Below are positions 15,569-25,582 of a stretch of 64,000 nt of DNA, piece after piece. Within the stretch, counting starts at the first letter, position 1. Each line of letters starts with the position of its first letter. The notes beneath the pieces were generated by a model. It was given only the letters and a program-made list of their open reading frames with translations. It did not search any database and was not told the DNA's origin. The DNA lies in NCBI GenBank assembly GCA_963931865.1, contig OZ007510.1:3190747-3254746 (forward strand), read 5' to 3'. The stretch comes from Axinella damicornis (Eukaryota > Porifera > Demospongiae > Axinellida > Axinellidae). The translations under genes were made by a program, and so were the position numbers.

Positions 15569-17993
15569 ACACACACACACACATACACACCAATCACGCT
15601 CGTTCGCACATTGTTTGCTCTTTTAAATGCAACAATGAATATTCATCTTGCGACTCCTGCAGTATGGCCTCACTCAAATCTTCTATATGGCTGCACTCTG
15701 TTTTGCCAACTTTGGACCCTAGGAAAACACTACCAAGGGCAGTAGGTGCTTAGATAGCCTCGAGCTTCAAATCAATTGTTGATGTCTAAGTTGCAAAAGC
15801 GACAAATATTAAATTGCTATGATAGGGTCCAGGCAGTCAACTTCTGAAAATTAGACATACTGTTGTTGACATTGCCCAAACAAACAGCACCACATTCACA
15901 GTGATGTGGGGCTCAACCAGTCTCGCCCCAATTGCATCCTGTTACTGTGGCAACCTGTATCAAACTTCCTTGTTGCAGGTTTGAGGCTGACCATGATGAC
16001 TACAATATAATCATGGTAAAGGCCCTGGCCGACCGGCTGGCTGAGGTATGTTATATCACGTAGGTTCCTAAAGAAAGCCACCTTTATCCCCAACACGCAT
16101 GCATAGAAATCAATAAGCTGTACTGAGCCATTGCTATCGATTGGCAAGTAATTACACCTCTATTGCAATTTGTGGGGAATGTCCATATATGGGAAACCCC
16201 AGCTCAGTATGCTTCACCGGACTTCGGGTGGCACGTAAATCACTAATCCTAAGTCCGAAACACATAGCTATGGCAGAGCTCATTTGGGCACATTGAGTGT
16301 TCAGCTCCCAGGAGCTGGCCAAGCCACCACAACAACTGTTGGGGTGCTTGGAGGGCCCAGAGAGCCCCTGAACGAGGCTATGCATGCAGACTAATATGCT
16401 TGGTATCTTGGGCTAGGAATGAGATATGATGCTGGGGTTTGCACCATTGTGATCAGCATGAATGGAGCATTCCAATGATGTCTGTTTTGCTGTTTGTTGA
16501 ATTTTGAGCCAAAATCATGAAAAAACCGTGGATTATAGCCTTTGGTCGAGTGCGATTTTTGGCAAAAATGTGACCGACAATAAAAACCAATTTTAGGACA
16601 TTATTTGAAAGCTGTTTTCATGCTGATCACAATGGCACAATCCCCAGCTTCATATCTCATTCACATACCCATGGAAATTCCAAATTTGGCATGTCAAAAT
16701 GTGCCATAATTGGTAGAAAATGGTTCCAAAATGTGCCACAAAAGCATACTCCTATACTTAACTGTATACAAGGTGACTGCCTATCTCAGTTGACCACTAA
16801 CACAGGTTCACACATACCGTAGTATGTTTCCAAAATGCACTGACAGTCTTTGTTGGTATACTATACCTGCATCCTGATTCCTGATTCCAGGCATTCGCAG
16901 AAGAGCTCCATGAGAGGGTGAGGAAGGAGGTGTGGGGATACGTTGATGATGAATCTCTGGAAGCAGCCGATCTTCATAAGATAAAGTATCAGGTGAGTTC
17001 AGTTATAATGAGACCACACCCCCAGCAATTCCAGCTGTGTAGTTTGTATCATGGGATCTATCACCACTCTTGTTACCCATATCCGTTTAGGGTATTCGTC
17101 CAGCCCCTGGTTACCCTAGCCAACCAGACCACACAGAAAAGTTGATCATGTGGCAGCTTATGGATGCTGAGAAGCACACTGACATCACTCTTACAGAGTC
17201 GCTTGCGATGGATCCACCTGCCTCCGTCTCCGGGCTGTATTTTGTGCACCCCTCCTCCTCATACTTTGCTGTGGGAAGAATAGCACGGGATCAAGTATGT
17301 TTGATACGGTAGAAGCTATTTGTTTGTATTTTACGATTAAGAATTTCTTGAGCTTGGCAAATTATTCACAAAAGATGATTCGTTATAATCAGGTGACTCA
17401 ATAGTAGGACGTGAGTCCCTGGAATGTGACAGTTTAAGACTTGGAATTTTGACACAGAATTAGCATAATTAGAGCACCTACGGTAAAGAGTCGAATTCTC
17501 ACCTTTTAGTTACCCAAAGACTTCACCTCCAAGACTTTACCCCAGTGGTCACATACAATTTCTGCTCTGTGAATTTCACTTTATTGTGAGCAGCTTACCA
17601 GATAAGACTGTTCCTAGAAGCACCGCCATTCTCATGCGTTGGCTATCCAGTGTCAGGCTAAACTCATGCGAAAACTGCTTACGTTGAATGGAAATTTGAT
17701 AACCTTAACAATTATGATTCCAATGGACATATCCCACTCTGTATACTCCACTGAACAGCATACCCAGACAATACAAATCCTGGATGAATTGTTATACAGT
17801 CACATGCATGGGCATTCACTGCCATGATGTGGGATACTGTCGCACGGTTATATTTCTGATCTCTGAGATAACTTTACCAACAGTGACTTCTTTCCTCCTT
17901 ACCGTGCAGATTGTCGACTACGCTACCAGGAAGGCAATGCCTGTTGCTGAGGTTGAAAAGTGGCTGAGCTCAGCACTTGCGTATGACCCTTGA
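1878..17993 (+). CDS. MTR: Methionine synthase (cobalamin-dependent), complete, 36 exons
   Basis: Cytosolic enzyme that moves a methyl group from 5-methyltetrahydrofolate to homocysteine through cobalamin, giving methionine. The joined CDS is 1,263 residues (human about 1,265). Homocysteine domain: zinc cysteines at about C261 (LGLNCA) and C324/C325 (GGCCG). Then come the pterin domain, the cobalamin cap, the B12 domain with DVHDIG at about 788-793 (base-off histidine), and the activation domain with [12 protein letters not shown] near 1171. Exons: 1878-1929, 2484-2591, 2667-2758, 3155-3244, 3462-3531, 3794-3886, 4251-4357, 4574-4633, 4820-4914, 5192-5292, 6102-6163, 6235-6302, 6508-6587, 6857-6969, 7096-7236, 7425-7610, 8233-8412, 8577-8693, 9230-9370, 9897-9986, 10145-10243, 10387-10440, 10507-10626, 10966-11066, 11951-12018, 12135-12255, 12495-12576, 12659-12757, 13026-13098, 13539-13694, 14819-15003, 15314-15444, 15979-16045, 16891-16992, 17091-17294, 17910-17993. 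Exon 1 is the least certain: it rests on an in-frame ATG and a phase-matched GTGAGT donor. Confidence 0.96.
5400..5730. repeat. Diverged dispersed repeat in MTR intron 10
   Basis: Two internally similar blocks contain AAAGATTCTGACYACA followed by a TCACTGACSCTTACATG-like stretch. A related copy lies at about 13750-14000 in another MTR intron. No coding frame or clear ends are visible, so the class is unknown. Confidence 0.5.
7956..8139. mobile_element. MITE with ACAGTGGAAC termini in MTR intron
   Basis: The left end reads ACAGTGGAACCTGTCTATAG and the right end contains the reverse complement in diverged form (CTATAGACTCCTTCCACTGT), enclosing about 180 bp with further internal inverted repeats (AGACAGGTGGCTGC). 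It is flanked by T/TA. CAGTGGAACC-type ends are typical of Tc1/mariner-related MITEs. The classification is inferred. Confidence 0.55.
12853..12914. mobile_element. Palindromic CAAGAGCGCAT element
   Basis: A 62-bp hairpin starting CAAGAGCGCATGATGACATC and ending in its reverse complement. The 6-mer CAAGTC flanks both sides. Same family as 21579, 24001, 25694 and 56353. It sits in MTR intron 28. Confidence 0.7.
13292..13336. mobile_element. Hairpin element, TAGCCTCG family, perfect 9-bp target duplication
   Basis: A 45-bp element beginning TAGCCTCGTTCCCAGGCCG and ending with its reverse complement. TAGTCATCC occurs immediately on both sides (13283-13291 and 13337-13345). It sits in an MTR intron. 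Confidence 0.8.
14055..14641. mobile_element. Possible non-autonomous transposon in MTR intron
   Basis: GGGGCGAGCCTGAGC near 14058 and its reverse complement GCTCAGGCTCGCCCC near 14625 bound about 590 bp that otherwise shows no coding homology. A further related GGGGCT...TCTCGCCCC pair occurs near 15908. No target duplication is evident. Confidence 0.4.
16400..16775. repeat. Dispersed repeat, GAATGAGATATGAAGCT family, copy 1
   Basis: Begins near GCTAGGAATGAGATATGATG and has an inverted counterpart (CTTCATATCTCATTC) near 16650. The interior shares long AT-rich blocks, such as TTGGTCGAGTGCGATTTTTG, with copies near 29704-30165, 35655-36145, 53840-54260 and 54320-54595. Non-coding and intronic. 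Confidence 0.7.
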
Positions 17994-18358
17994 CCCTAGA
18001 CTGTGATGACTCAAATACATATGCTTGCCATTTGAAACATAATCATGTTGTTCTCAGTTGACTATACCTTCACAGTGTAACTGTTCATATTTATATACAG
18101 GACAATTTCACTCATTTGCGGAAATTTTGGCTGGACATCCAGTGCACAGCAGTGCTCCTAGGGGAGAGTTTAGACACTCTAGGTATAGTGATTTTCACTC
18201 CGCCTATATACAGTGCATGGCTTGCTCACTTCTTGGGCTTCCTGTCACAGTCACACTTGCGCATGCGCCAATGTATTGAGAATGTGGGAGGGGCTGAAGT
18301 TACTTGGTTTATGTGGTGCGTACTAATAGGAGTTAGTTTCAGTAGCTAGCTGCCAGAT
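17994..18358. other. MTR-COMMD3 intergenic region
   Basis: 365 bp between the MTR stop and the COMMD3 ATG, both on plus. It should hold the MTR 3' UTR and the COMMD3 promoter. No motif beyond AT-rich sequence is visible. Confidence 0.5.
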
Positions 18359-20660
18359 ATGGAACTGTCCTCGTCGGCGCTACTAGGCCTGCAGGTGGCT
18401 AGCACGCTGCCCGAAGAAGCTTACCGCAGGGTCCTCGACCACGCTGTCAACACCTCGCTGGGAGCCGAGAATGTGAAAGATCTTGGAGCAGGTACGTAGC
18501 TATATTTATGTGTAGTCTAGCTGTAGCCTGTCACACTGGCCAATATTGGACCGGTGTACGTGGGAGAACCAGATGCGTGGTTCTATAGGAATAGATGTCT
18601 CCCGGATGCTTGGGCCTAGGATCATATGCCCCCCAGATGCGTGGTCCTGGGACCAGATGTACCCTGTCAGAAAGGGATGTTCCCCCACCTCATTCGAGGT
18701 GGTGGAGAGAGGATCATCTGATTATATGATCACCTTTACGGCTAGGGAGCTTTCGGTTGATACCCAGCCAGTTCGTCTCAGAACCAGCACTGCATTGTTC
18801 AGTGCAAGTGTGTATAGTTTCTAGAAAAACTGTTTTTACAAAATGCATTATAATTAGGTTGCAATAATCACACGTACACACAGATACAGCGTCTCAGGTG
18901 GACCAAGCATCTCTGAAGGAGGCCGCTTCTGCTCTTTCCAAACTCCTGCTTGAGGCTGCACGGACAGACATGGATGCTGCCGGGATTGGGTCAGTCCACC
19001 ATCCAGATTTTCTCTCATCACTGTTCTTCCTTGTTTGTGTCCTTCCGCCGCCGAATTTCAACCTCTGTACATCGTTGCTTCTAGTGGATGGGCTATTATT
19101 CTCACAAGTCTGACATTTATATTAGCATAATATGCTTTCGAATGCCACAATCATGCTAGCATAATGTATCAAGGTATGCCTAGTAATGAGTGCATGTATG
19201 CTATGCTATGTCCCACTAGATAGTACTTTCAGAACAGAGTCATGGCTGAGACACCGTGTCCTGCTGTAGAGTGCACGAGCTATCTACGGCCGCCGTAGGC
19301 AGCTCATGCGCTCCTCCCACCATCAGTCTTTTGATAGCTTGTGGTATGCAAGTGATCAAAGAGACTGGAGGTGGGAACTGCCTGGGAACAAGGCTACCTA
19401 GACAGAACAGTGCGCTCACCATAATTGTTGTTATAGCAGCTGCTCTTCTGCGCTGGAGAAAGCTCAATACCAGTCCCTTACATTTGCAGCTCTACACCTC
19501 AAGCTGTAGTAGTAGCCACACTTCACTTAGCCTCGTTCCTAGGCCCTGGGAACAAGGCCACACTTCATTGTACCAGTTCTCTCCTGCAGTGCTGTACTGG
19601 AGGAGTGCAAGTTTGCCCCAGACAGGACCAACACATTCACCAGCCTCTACACAGTAAGCACACTAGTTTGCCCCAGACAGGACCAACACATTCACCAGCC
19701 TCTACACAGTAAGCACACTCCTACACTCATGTTCCCCTTGGGAACGATAGCTCGAGGCTACACTCAGCTAGCACTTACATATTAATGTACAGTCTGGTAG
19801 TGTGTACCTTGTGAGTATTCAACTGCTGGTGAGGATACATTACACCCCCTCCCTCCCTCCCCTCCCCACACACAGGAGAACAGAGCACGGCTACGAGCTA
19901 CTCTTGGAAGGTATATTTATTCGACGTGGATATTGGTCCGGCAGGAAGTACATACTTACCGGAAACGCGCGCATCTTGAACCGGCCCTGGTCCTAATATA
20001 CCCTAACCCATTGCCCTACTTCCTGCCAGACCAATATCCACTATTGCCTAGGGTGTTTAATGACTCGTCTGTTCTACACTGTACTGCTCCCAACCTGAAC
20101 CTACGACCCTGTCTGGTGCAGGGTCGGCTCTACCACACCTCACGTCGTGGATGTTAGCTGGAGATTGGACTACCACATCAAGGTTGGTGCGTCATTGTAG
20201 AGATGAAGACCAGGGTTACTTCATATCTCCCCCCATGCAAACAGGGTAACCATGTCGAGCGTGTGAACAAACCTGTATACCTCATTGAACTGAAGACGGA
20301 GGTAAGTGACAGGTAACTTGACCTCACAAACCAGCTGCGAAGTGTACCATGTCTCTATCTTGGGATGAACATCACCCCCTTAGGAAAGTGGACAAGGTGG
20401 TGCAGGAGTGCAGTTTGCTTGTACTCAGGAACAGCTTCAGGTAAACATGCAACTGTAACGTGGATCTGTCCAAGACATTCCCACCACCAGCTTTTGATCG
20501 CTTAGACTGCAGGTGGGAATGAGGCTAGGACCTTTAGAGACTTTTTCTAGGCTAGGAGATTTAAATGTGTACTCTTCCACGATGTGCTTCTTTATTATAG
20601 GACTTGGTTTCAAAGCTCAAAGACGCTTCCAAAAGTTTGGAGAAGTTCAGTAGCAACTGA
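18359..20660 (+). CDS. COMMD3: COMM domain-containing protein 3
   Basis: COMMD proteins form the ring of the Commander complex, which recycles endosomal membrane proteins and affects NF-kB turnover. The spliced product is 190 residues (human 195). The conserved N-terminal MELS start, the central LEECKF block, and the C-terminal COMM domain (DVSWRLDYHIK, then EQLQDLVSKLKDASKSLE) are all visible. Exons: 18359-18491, 18884-18989, 19590-19653, 19876-19910, 20122-20182, 20245-20301, 20384-20440, 20601-20660; phases close. Oddity: the 3' half of exon 3, its donor and 12 intron bases are duplicated in tandem (19610-19719). The gene is convergent with UBXN1, with stops only 79 bp apart. Confidence 0.93.
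19610..19719. repeat. Perfect 55-bp tandem duplication carrying a splice donor
   Basis: Positions 19610-19664 and 19665-19719 are identical. The unit holds the last 44 bases of COMMD3 exon 3, the GTAAGC donor and a few intron bases, so two equivalent donors lie 55 bp apart. Use of the second would shift the frame. Confidence 0.9.
19928..20044. mobile_element. MITE with TATTGGTCCGGCAGGAAGTA ends, COMMD3 intron 4
   Basis: GTGGATATTGGTCCGGCAGG at the left and CCTGCCAGACCAATATCCAC at the right are inverted over about 25 bp. The same ends recur near 41050-41155 and at 50600-51113. Non-coding interior of about 65 bp. Confidence 0.7.
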
Positions 20661-20739
20661 TGGATTATTGAACAGTTATGATTTAATGCAATGTGTGTAC
20701 ACTGTTGTACTGTGTCATGTCGTCCTGTGCACTTTTGCA

Positions 20740-23398
20740 TCACTGCTGCTTTGTCTGAAGAAGAACAGCAGACGGCACAAGTCCTGAGGGAAAGAGATCA
20801 CCTCAGAGTATAATGCATTTGCATGCGATTATACCTAAGGGAAATCATCAAAGGTTGTGCAAGCAATAAGTGGTATAGGTACATTACTTTCAAAGTTGGT
20901 GGATTTGCTCTTGGTGGGGGGGGGGGGGGGGGGGGGAGGTTGAGGGGGGTTTAGAGTTGAGTGCATGGCAAAGTGACTACCACCTTGTGACCTAGCCTCT
21001 TACCCTTCTCACCCGGGGGGGGGGGGGGGGGGGCAATCCATTGGTGATACTATAGGGGTGTATATTCTCAACCTGGTATATTATACACGTACCATGCACC
21101 TCGTGACAGATCTAGCTCAGTACTAAGCTTGCACCATCCACTTGGGGACCCACCTAGTCTCGTTCCCAGACCCTCATACACCCTAGCCTCGTACCCAGGC
21201 CCTCACGCGGAACGAGGCTACATACACCCTTGCAGATCTTCCTTCTGAGAGGGTCTGGGCACGAGACTAGGACCCACCTAGATCTTTGAGTGTCCTTCCC
21301 ATGTCACTGGCCGTGAAAATCTGCTTTGGGAAGGTGGTCATAAGCCTAAAGGGTGTGTTGGCTCCCGGCTGATGCAGCAGTATGTGGCGTTGCACTTCCA
21401 CTAGCGTGTCGGTGGCTTGGAATGCATGCACCAGTGTGCCGCCTTCCATCAGGCGGATCTGCAGAGACACAAAAGAGGCCATCACTGAAGTGAAGCATTT
21501 CAGCTACCCGTCCACTTCTCTAGTTCTTCACTGGTTGCAGTGAGAGCTACAGAGCCTGAAACTGCACATTCAAGAGCTCAAGAGCGCATGATGACATCAT
21601 TGTTTTTTTGAAAAAACAATGATGTCATCATGCACTCTTGAGAGCTACAAAGTACTTTACACAAAAGACTGCAAAATGGACTCTTGTGACATTGCATTAT
21701 GGTATACAGGTGCAGTCACACAAAATAATAAAAATTGTGGGCAATGTGGTGAGTTATTACACGAGTGTGTGATGCACGCTGAGGATTTGATTGAACAAAA
21801 TGTGTCACCAGGCCCGCTTTATTCTACGATTGTCCAATACCTGCCTGCAGAAGATATTCCCTGGCTTTAAGGTAGCATTATACCTTTACCGTTAGGGTAC
21901 CTTTAACCGTCGGGGCCCCGACGGTTAAAGGTACCCTAACGGTAAAGGTATAATGCTACCTTAAATCACAGTTACATTCTGGTCCCAGCACAAAGTACAA
22001 TGCCTGTCGGAGTGACTACCATTTCCACAAACTTTGTAGCAAGTACAGCAACACGCTTTACCTGAAGTCGGCAAGTATCATAATCTTTCTGAGGTGCAGG
22101 GACGATGGGCTGGGTGGTAGTAGATGCACCAGACGCCTTCTCTTTTGCCCGGGCTTCCCTCTCTGCTCGATCACGAGCTATCTCCTCCTTCACCTTTTGC
22201 CTGAATCAACAGAGGTCACTAAACTCATGAGGCATTCCCCAGTGTGCTGGTCCAGCTACCTGGCTAGTCTCTCCTCTACCTGGCTAGTCTCTCCTCTCTC
22301 TTCTCCCTCTTTCTCTCCTCGGCTATCTTCCGAGCCTCCTGAAGCTCAATCCTGAGAGGACGTGCGTTGTGGGGGTGAATGGTGTGCTGTTTACAGTGAC
22401 ACTTTACTTTCTGAACTCACTGGTGCTTGATCTCAGAGAGTTCCTTGCCAGTCTTTCTCCGTGCCTTCTCACGCTCAATCACGGCCTTTACCGGTATGTC
22501 ACAAGAATAGAGAGTGAGTGGGTTTGGAGTTGAGTGCATGGGAAGTGACTACCACCTTGTGACCTAGCCTCCTACCCTTCTCACCACAGCATTGGTCGCT
22601 TGCAGTACTAATACTGCAAGCAACAAATGCTGGGGTGAGAAGGCCCAGGAACACGAGGCTAACTACCACCCACCTCCTTCTCTTTCTTCTGTTGCTCTGC
22701 CCTCCTCTGTTTGAGGCGTTCCTCAAGTCTGTACAGGTAAGGGAGGGGGTCAGTCAGTGGCTAGTATGCCTATATACCACCCACCAGGATGGCAAAATCC
22801 TACCTGGACAACTGTTCCTTCTTCTCCTCTTCCGTGAGTGGACGAATTTCGTCAGTGGATTCTGAAAAATTCTGGTGTTTTGTCCGAGCAGCATGGGCCT
22901 GACAGGGGGAAACACAGCCACGAGAACGTACAGCCCATTAACAATAGCGCAGAAGACCTATACCACAACCACTCACCTGAGCATCCAACTCACTTTTAAG
23001 GAGCTTTCCACAGCTGGAGGGAGACAGCAAGCTAGGGGGTTAGTGGAGGGGGGTACTTGGAATAACACCTCTTACTCGTCACACTTGAGAGACTTGGCCT
23101 GTTGAACATCAGCAGCAGCTGCGGAAGACGTTTGCCCCTCACCTGCACAAACACACACAGGGACAAGAAGCCTACTCATGGACATTAAGAGGAATCCAGT
23201 CCCATTCCCAATCCACCTGAGCCCAGGTGGTGTCCACTGGCACTGGGATTGTATGGCTCATCAATGTCAGCATCGTCCTGGTGTGCCAGCAACCTTGTGT
23301 GTGTGTGTGTATGGGGCAGGGGAGGAGGAGGGGGAGGGGGGAGCAGGAGGAGGAGGAGGAGGAGGAGAAGGAGTATGTGTGTGTGTGTACAAACATGC

Positions 23399-23437
<39 letters not shown>

Positions 23438-25491
23438 CGTGTGCATGTGTGAGTGTGAATGAGAAAGGTAACACTTGCACGTACATAACACTACCAGCCT
23501 AGCTCACCAGTCCATGGCTACGTTCACACCCTGGTTCCCCGTCACAGCCAGAGCTTTCTCACTAGAGAAAGGGCAAGTTTCAGCTTATGCAGTGGTTGTC
23601 AAGGTGTGCATTTCATATTCAATTTCACCCTAGCCAGTAGACCTCTAACACTGCATGAATAGCCAGAGTCACAGACGTCATGAGAAAAGAAAAAAAAACA
23701 GACGGAGGCACGTGGACGGAGGTGGGAGGGTTAGCAACTTGAGCAGGGCTCGCACGAATCCTCAAATGGATTGCAGGCCTAGTTAAATTCTACCAAATAT
23801 TTCAGGAGCGCTCTTGGAAGCATATAGCCAACAACCTTGGCTGTGTCAACAAGTGAAGATGCATAATGGTGCTATGGAGTATGGAAAGGCTAAACATGAT
23901 CTGCCAATTACAATTACATTAGTGGAGGAGGCAATCAATAACCAAGCTTGCTCTCATAGCAAATGACGTCACGAGTTTTATCATCCATCCTGCAGTAATA
24001 CAAGAGCGCATGATGACATCATTGTTTTTTCCTCCGCCGTAAAAAAAACAATGATGTCATCATGCGCTCTTGAGTAATACCATTGTCACCAAACGAAGTC
24101 CTAACCTGTCTCTAAAGTAGTGCTAACCCTAATTATCAGAGGAGGTTTGGGGTGCCGGTACTGCAGATGAATTTGTCACTTTCTATAGTTCCCTGCTAAA
24201 CGTCCCAGACCCCTTCCGTTTTCACTTTGTCAGAGTCAGGGGGGGGGGGGGGGGGGGGGGGGGGCAGGTAGGCCCACAGCCACAGCCAGTCAGGGTTCCA
24301 CTGCCTAATTTGGTCTAGTGGGTTCTAGTCTAAATGAGTGAAAATGAGATGTATTATAGCCACTCCCACTTTTATGATTATGTGAGTAAGTTCCAAATCT
24401 AGGGGGCTCGCAAATTAATTGAGTCCCAGGGGGTAGAGGAACCTTTTTTTATTGGTGATGTTAATTTGTTGCACCATACTATGGCTGCACTAAGGGGGAA
24501 TTAAATTCCGTTCCTCCGCAGAGGGGCCCAGGATGTACAACCATAGATAATAGAGCGTTACGCTCTATTATCTATGGTGTGACCAAATCGCCTAATCATG
24601 ATTTTTCTTCACTGCGCGCATAGGGGGAGCCTGAGAACGAGGCTAGCATGCAGTAGCCTCGTTCCCAGGCCTTCTCACCAGCGTTTGTCGCTTGTGTATG
24701 TACTGTACACTACAAACGCTGTTTGCAGGCCTGGGAACGAGGCTACTGCATGCTAGCCTCGTTCCCAGGCCTTCTCACCAGCGTTTGTCGCTTGTGTATG
24801 TACTGTACACTACAAACGCTGTTTGCAGGCCTGGGAACGAGGCTAGCATGCAGTAGCCTCGTTCCCAGGCCTTCTCACCAGCGTTTGTCGCTTGTGTATG
24901 TACTGTACACTACAAACGCTGTTTGCAGGCCTGGGAACGAGGCTAGCATGCAGTAGCCTTGTTCCCAGGCCTTCTCACCAGCGTTTGTCGCTTGTGTATG
25001 TACTGTACACTACAAACGCTGGTGAGAAGGCCTGGGAACGAGGCTAGCATGCAGTAGCCTCGTTCCCAGGCCTTCTCACCAGCGTTTGTCGCTTGTGTAT
25101 GTACTGTACTTGTGTATGTACTGTACTTGTGTATGTACTGTACTTGTGTATGTACTGTACTTGTGTATGTACTGTACTTGTGTATGTACTGTACTTGTGT
25201 ATGTACTGTACTTGTGTATGTACTGTACTTGTGTATGTACTGTACTTGTGTATGTACTGTACTTGTGTATGTACTGTACTTGTGTATGTACTGTACTTGT
25301 GTATGTACTGTACTTGTGTATGTACTGTACTTGTGTATGTACTGTACACTGCATAAACGCTGTTTGCAGGCCTGGGAACGAGGCTAAGCATGCAACGCTT
25401 GATGCATCACGTTCATGGTGACATAACATAGAACATACGCTCTGTTGCGAGGAAACCCCATGTCCTCCAGAGACTGAAGTGCTGTAGACAT
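20740..25491 (-). CDS. UBXN1: UBX domain protein 1 (SAKS1-like), p97 cofactor with zinc finger
   Basis: Adaptor that binds ubiquitin through an N-terminal UBA domain and the p97/VCP ATPase through a C-terminal UBX domain. The joined CDS is 312 residues (human 297). Order: UBA (MGFPRNRAEKALAVTGNQG...AMDWLLAHQDD), a C2H2-like finger (CDDCGKLL followed by HAARTKH), an ENFSES-type linker, a charged coiled coil (EERLKQRRAEQQKKEKE onward), then the UBX domain. Exons from 5': 25439-25491, 23508-23561, 23217-23293, 23076-23142, 22977-23013, 22804-22898, 22674-22728, 22421-22485, 22280-22351, 22062-22200, 21278-21458, 20740-20783; phases close. Intron 1 (1.9 kb) holds tandem transposon arrays. Head to head with ACP7, ATGs 91 bp apart. 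Confidence 0.93.
21155..21269. mobile_element. Nested hairpin elements at the UBXN1 exon 11 splice donor
   Basis: The outer element (21155-21269) starts TAGTCTCGTTCCCAGACCC, ends with its inverted copy, and is flanked by perfect 9-mers GGACCCACC (21146-21154, 21270-21278). Inside it, a second element (21184-21220, TAGCCTCG...CGAGGCTA) is flanked by CATACACCC (21175-21183, 21221-21229). The outer right-hand duplication contains the minus-strand donor GTGGGT of UBXN1 exon 11, so the splice site was duplicated by the insertion. Confidence 0.85.
21579..21640. mobile_element. Palindromic CAAGAGCGCAT element, UBXN1 intron
   Basis: 62-bp hairpin with CAAGAGCGCATGATGACATC arms, flanked by AGAGCT on both sides. 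Confidence 0.7.
21866..21965. repeat. Perfect 100-bp palindrome with no spacer
   Basis: Two 50-base arms are exact reverse complements meeting at CGGGG/CCCCG (21915/21916). The arms contain GGTACCTTTAACCG and GTTAGGGTACC. It sits inside UBXN1 intron 10. No other copy occurs in the window. Confidence 0.9.
22257..22296. repeat. 20-bp tandem duplication at UBXN1 exon 9 donor
   Basis: CTACCTGGCTAGTCTCTCCT occurs twice in a row, giving two copies of the minus-strand donor. Only the upstream one keeps the frame; the downstream one would pass an in-frame TAG. Confidence 0.7.
22562..22664. mobile_element. Longer TAGCCTCG element with GCGTTTGTCGCTTGCA-like core
   Basis: TAGCCTC...CCTTCTCACCAC at the left and GGTGAGAAGGCCCAGG...GAGGCTA at the right surround a second inverted pair around CTTGCAGTACTAATACTGCAAG. 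The same core recurs in the 24650-25390 array and at 32150-32228. About 70 bp upstream of it are repeated at 20945-21012. Confidence 0.6.
23290..23440. repeat. GT/CA microsatellite and GGA-rich tract
   Basis: GT runs with a purine-rich GGAGGAGGAG block. Open frames here (long Val-Cys or His-Thr runs) are simple-repeat artefacts. Confidence 0.85.
24001..24072. mobile_element. Palindromic CAAGAGCGCAT element, 7-bp target duplication
   Basis: A 72-bp hairpin in UBXN1 intron 1 with a short non-palindromic loop (CCTCCGCCGT). AGTAATA flanks both ends (23994-24000, 24073-24079). Confidence 0.8.
24543..24579. repeat. 37-bp short palindrome
   Basis: CCATAGATAATAGAGCGT, one T, then its exact reverse complement. 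Lies in UBXN1 intron 1. Function unknown. Confidence 0.75.
24652..25387. repeat. Tandem array of TAGCCTCG elements with internal 17-bp minisatellite
   Basis: Five units of about 90 bp or more run TAGCCTCGTTCCCAGGC, CCTTCTCACCAGCG, CTTGTGTATGTACTGTA, ACAAACGCTG, GCCTGGGAACGAGGCTA. Successive units are joined by an 8-base spacer GCATGCAG, or its reverse complement where a unit is flipped. In the last unit the internal 17-mer CTTGTGTATGTACTGTA has expanded to about 15 copies (25091-25350). All within UBXN1 intron 1. Confidence 0.85.
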
Positions 25492-25582
25492 ACTGGCCGG
25501 CCTGATCTGAGTTACCTGTTGAATTTCTTAGGGGTCAACCCCTGTAACTAACTGGGGGATTAACGATAGAGTATAGCTAGTC
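25492..25582. promoter_or_regulatory. UBXN1/ACP7 bidirectional promoter region
   Basis: Only 91 bp separate the two divergent start codons, so both transcripts must start from this interval or from further upstream inside the other gene. No TATA-like motif is evident. Confidence 0.6.

Noticed and set aside
2484..17993. Bacterial contamination carrying metH
   Set aside because: The gene is split by 35 introns with GT-AG ends and matches animal methionine synthase.
20122..20182. Frameshift in COMMD3 exon 5
   Set aside because: An acceptor one base off gave the wrong frame. Using the AG at 20120-20121 makes all phases close.
25044..25429. Long repeat ORFs on both strands (HTQVQYIHKYST and CTVLVYVLY types)
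   Set aside because: They are translations of the 17-bp minisatellite inside UBXN1 intron 1; 17 x 3 keeps frames open by chance.
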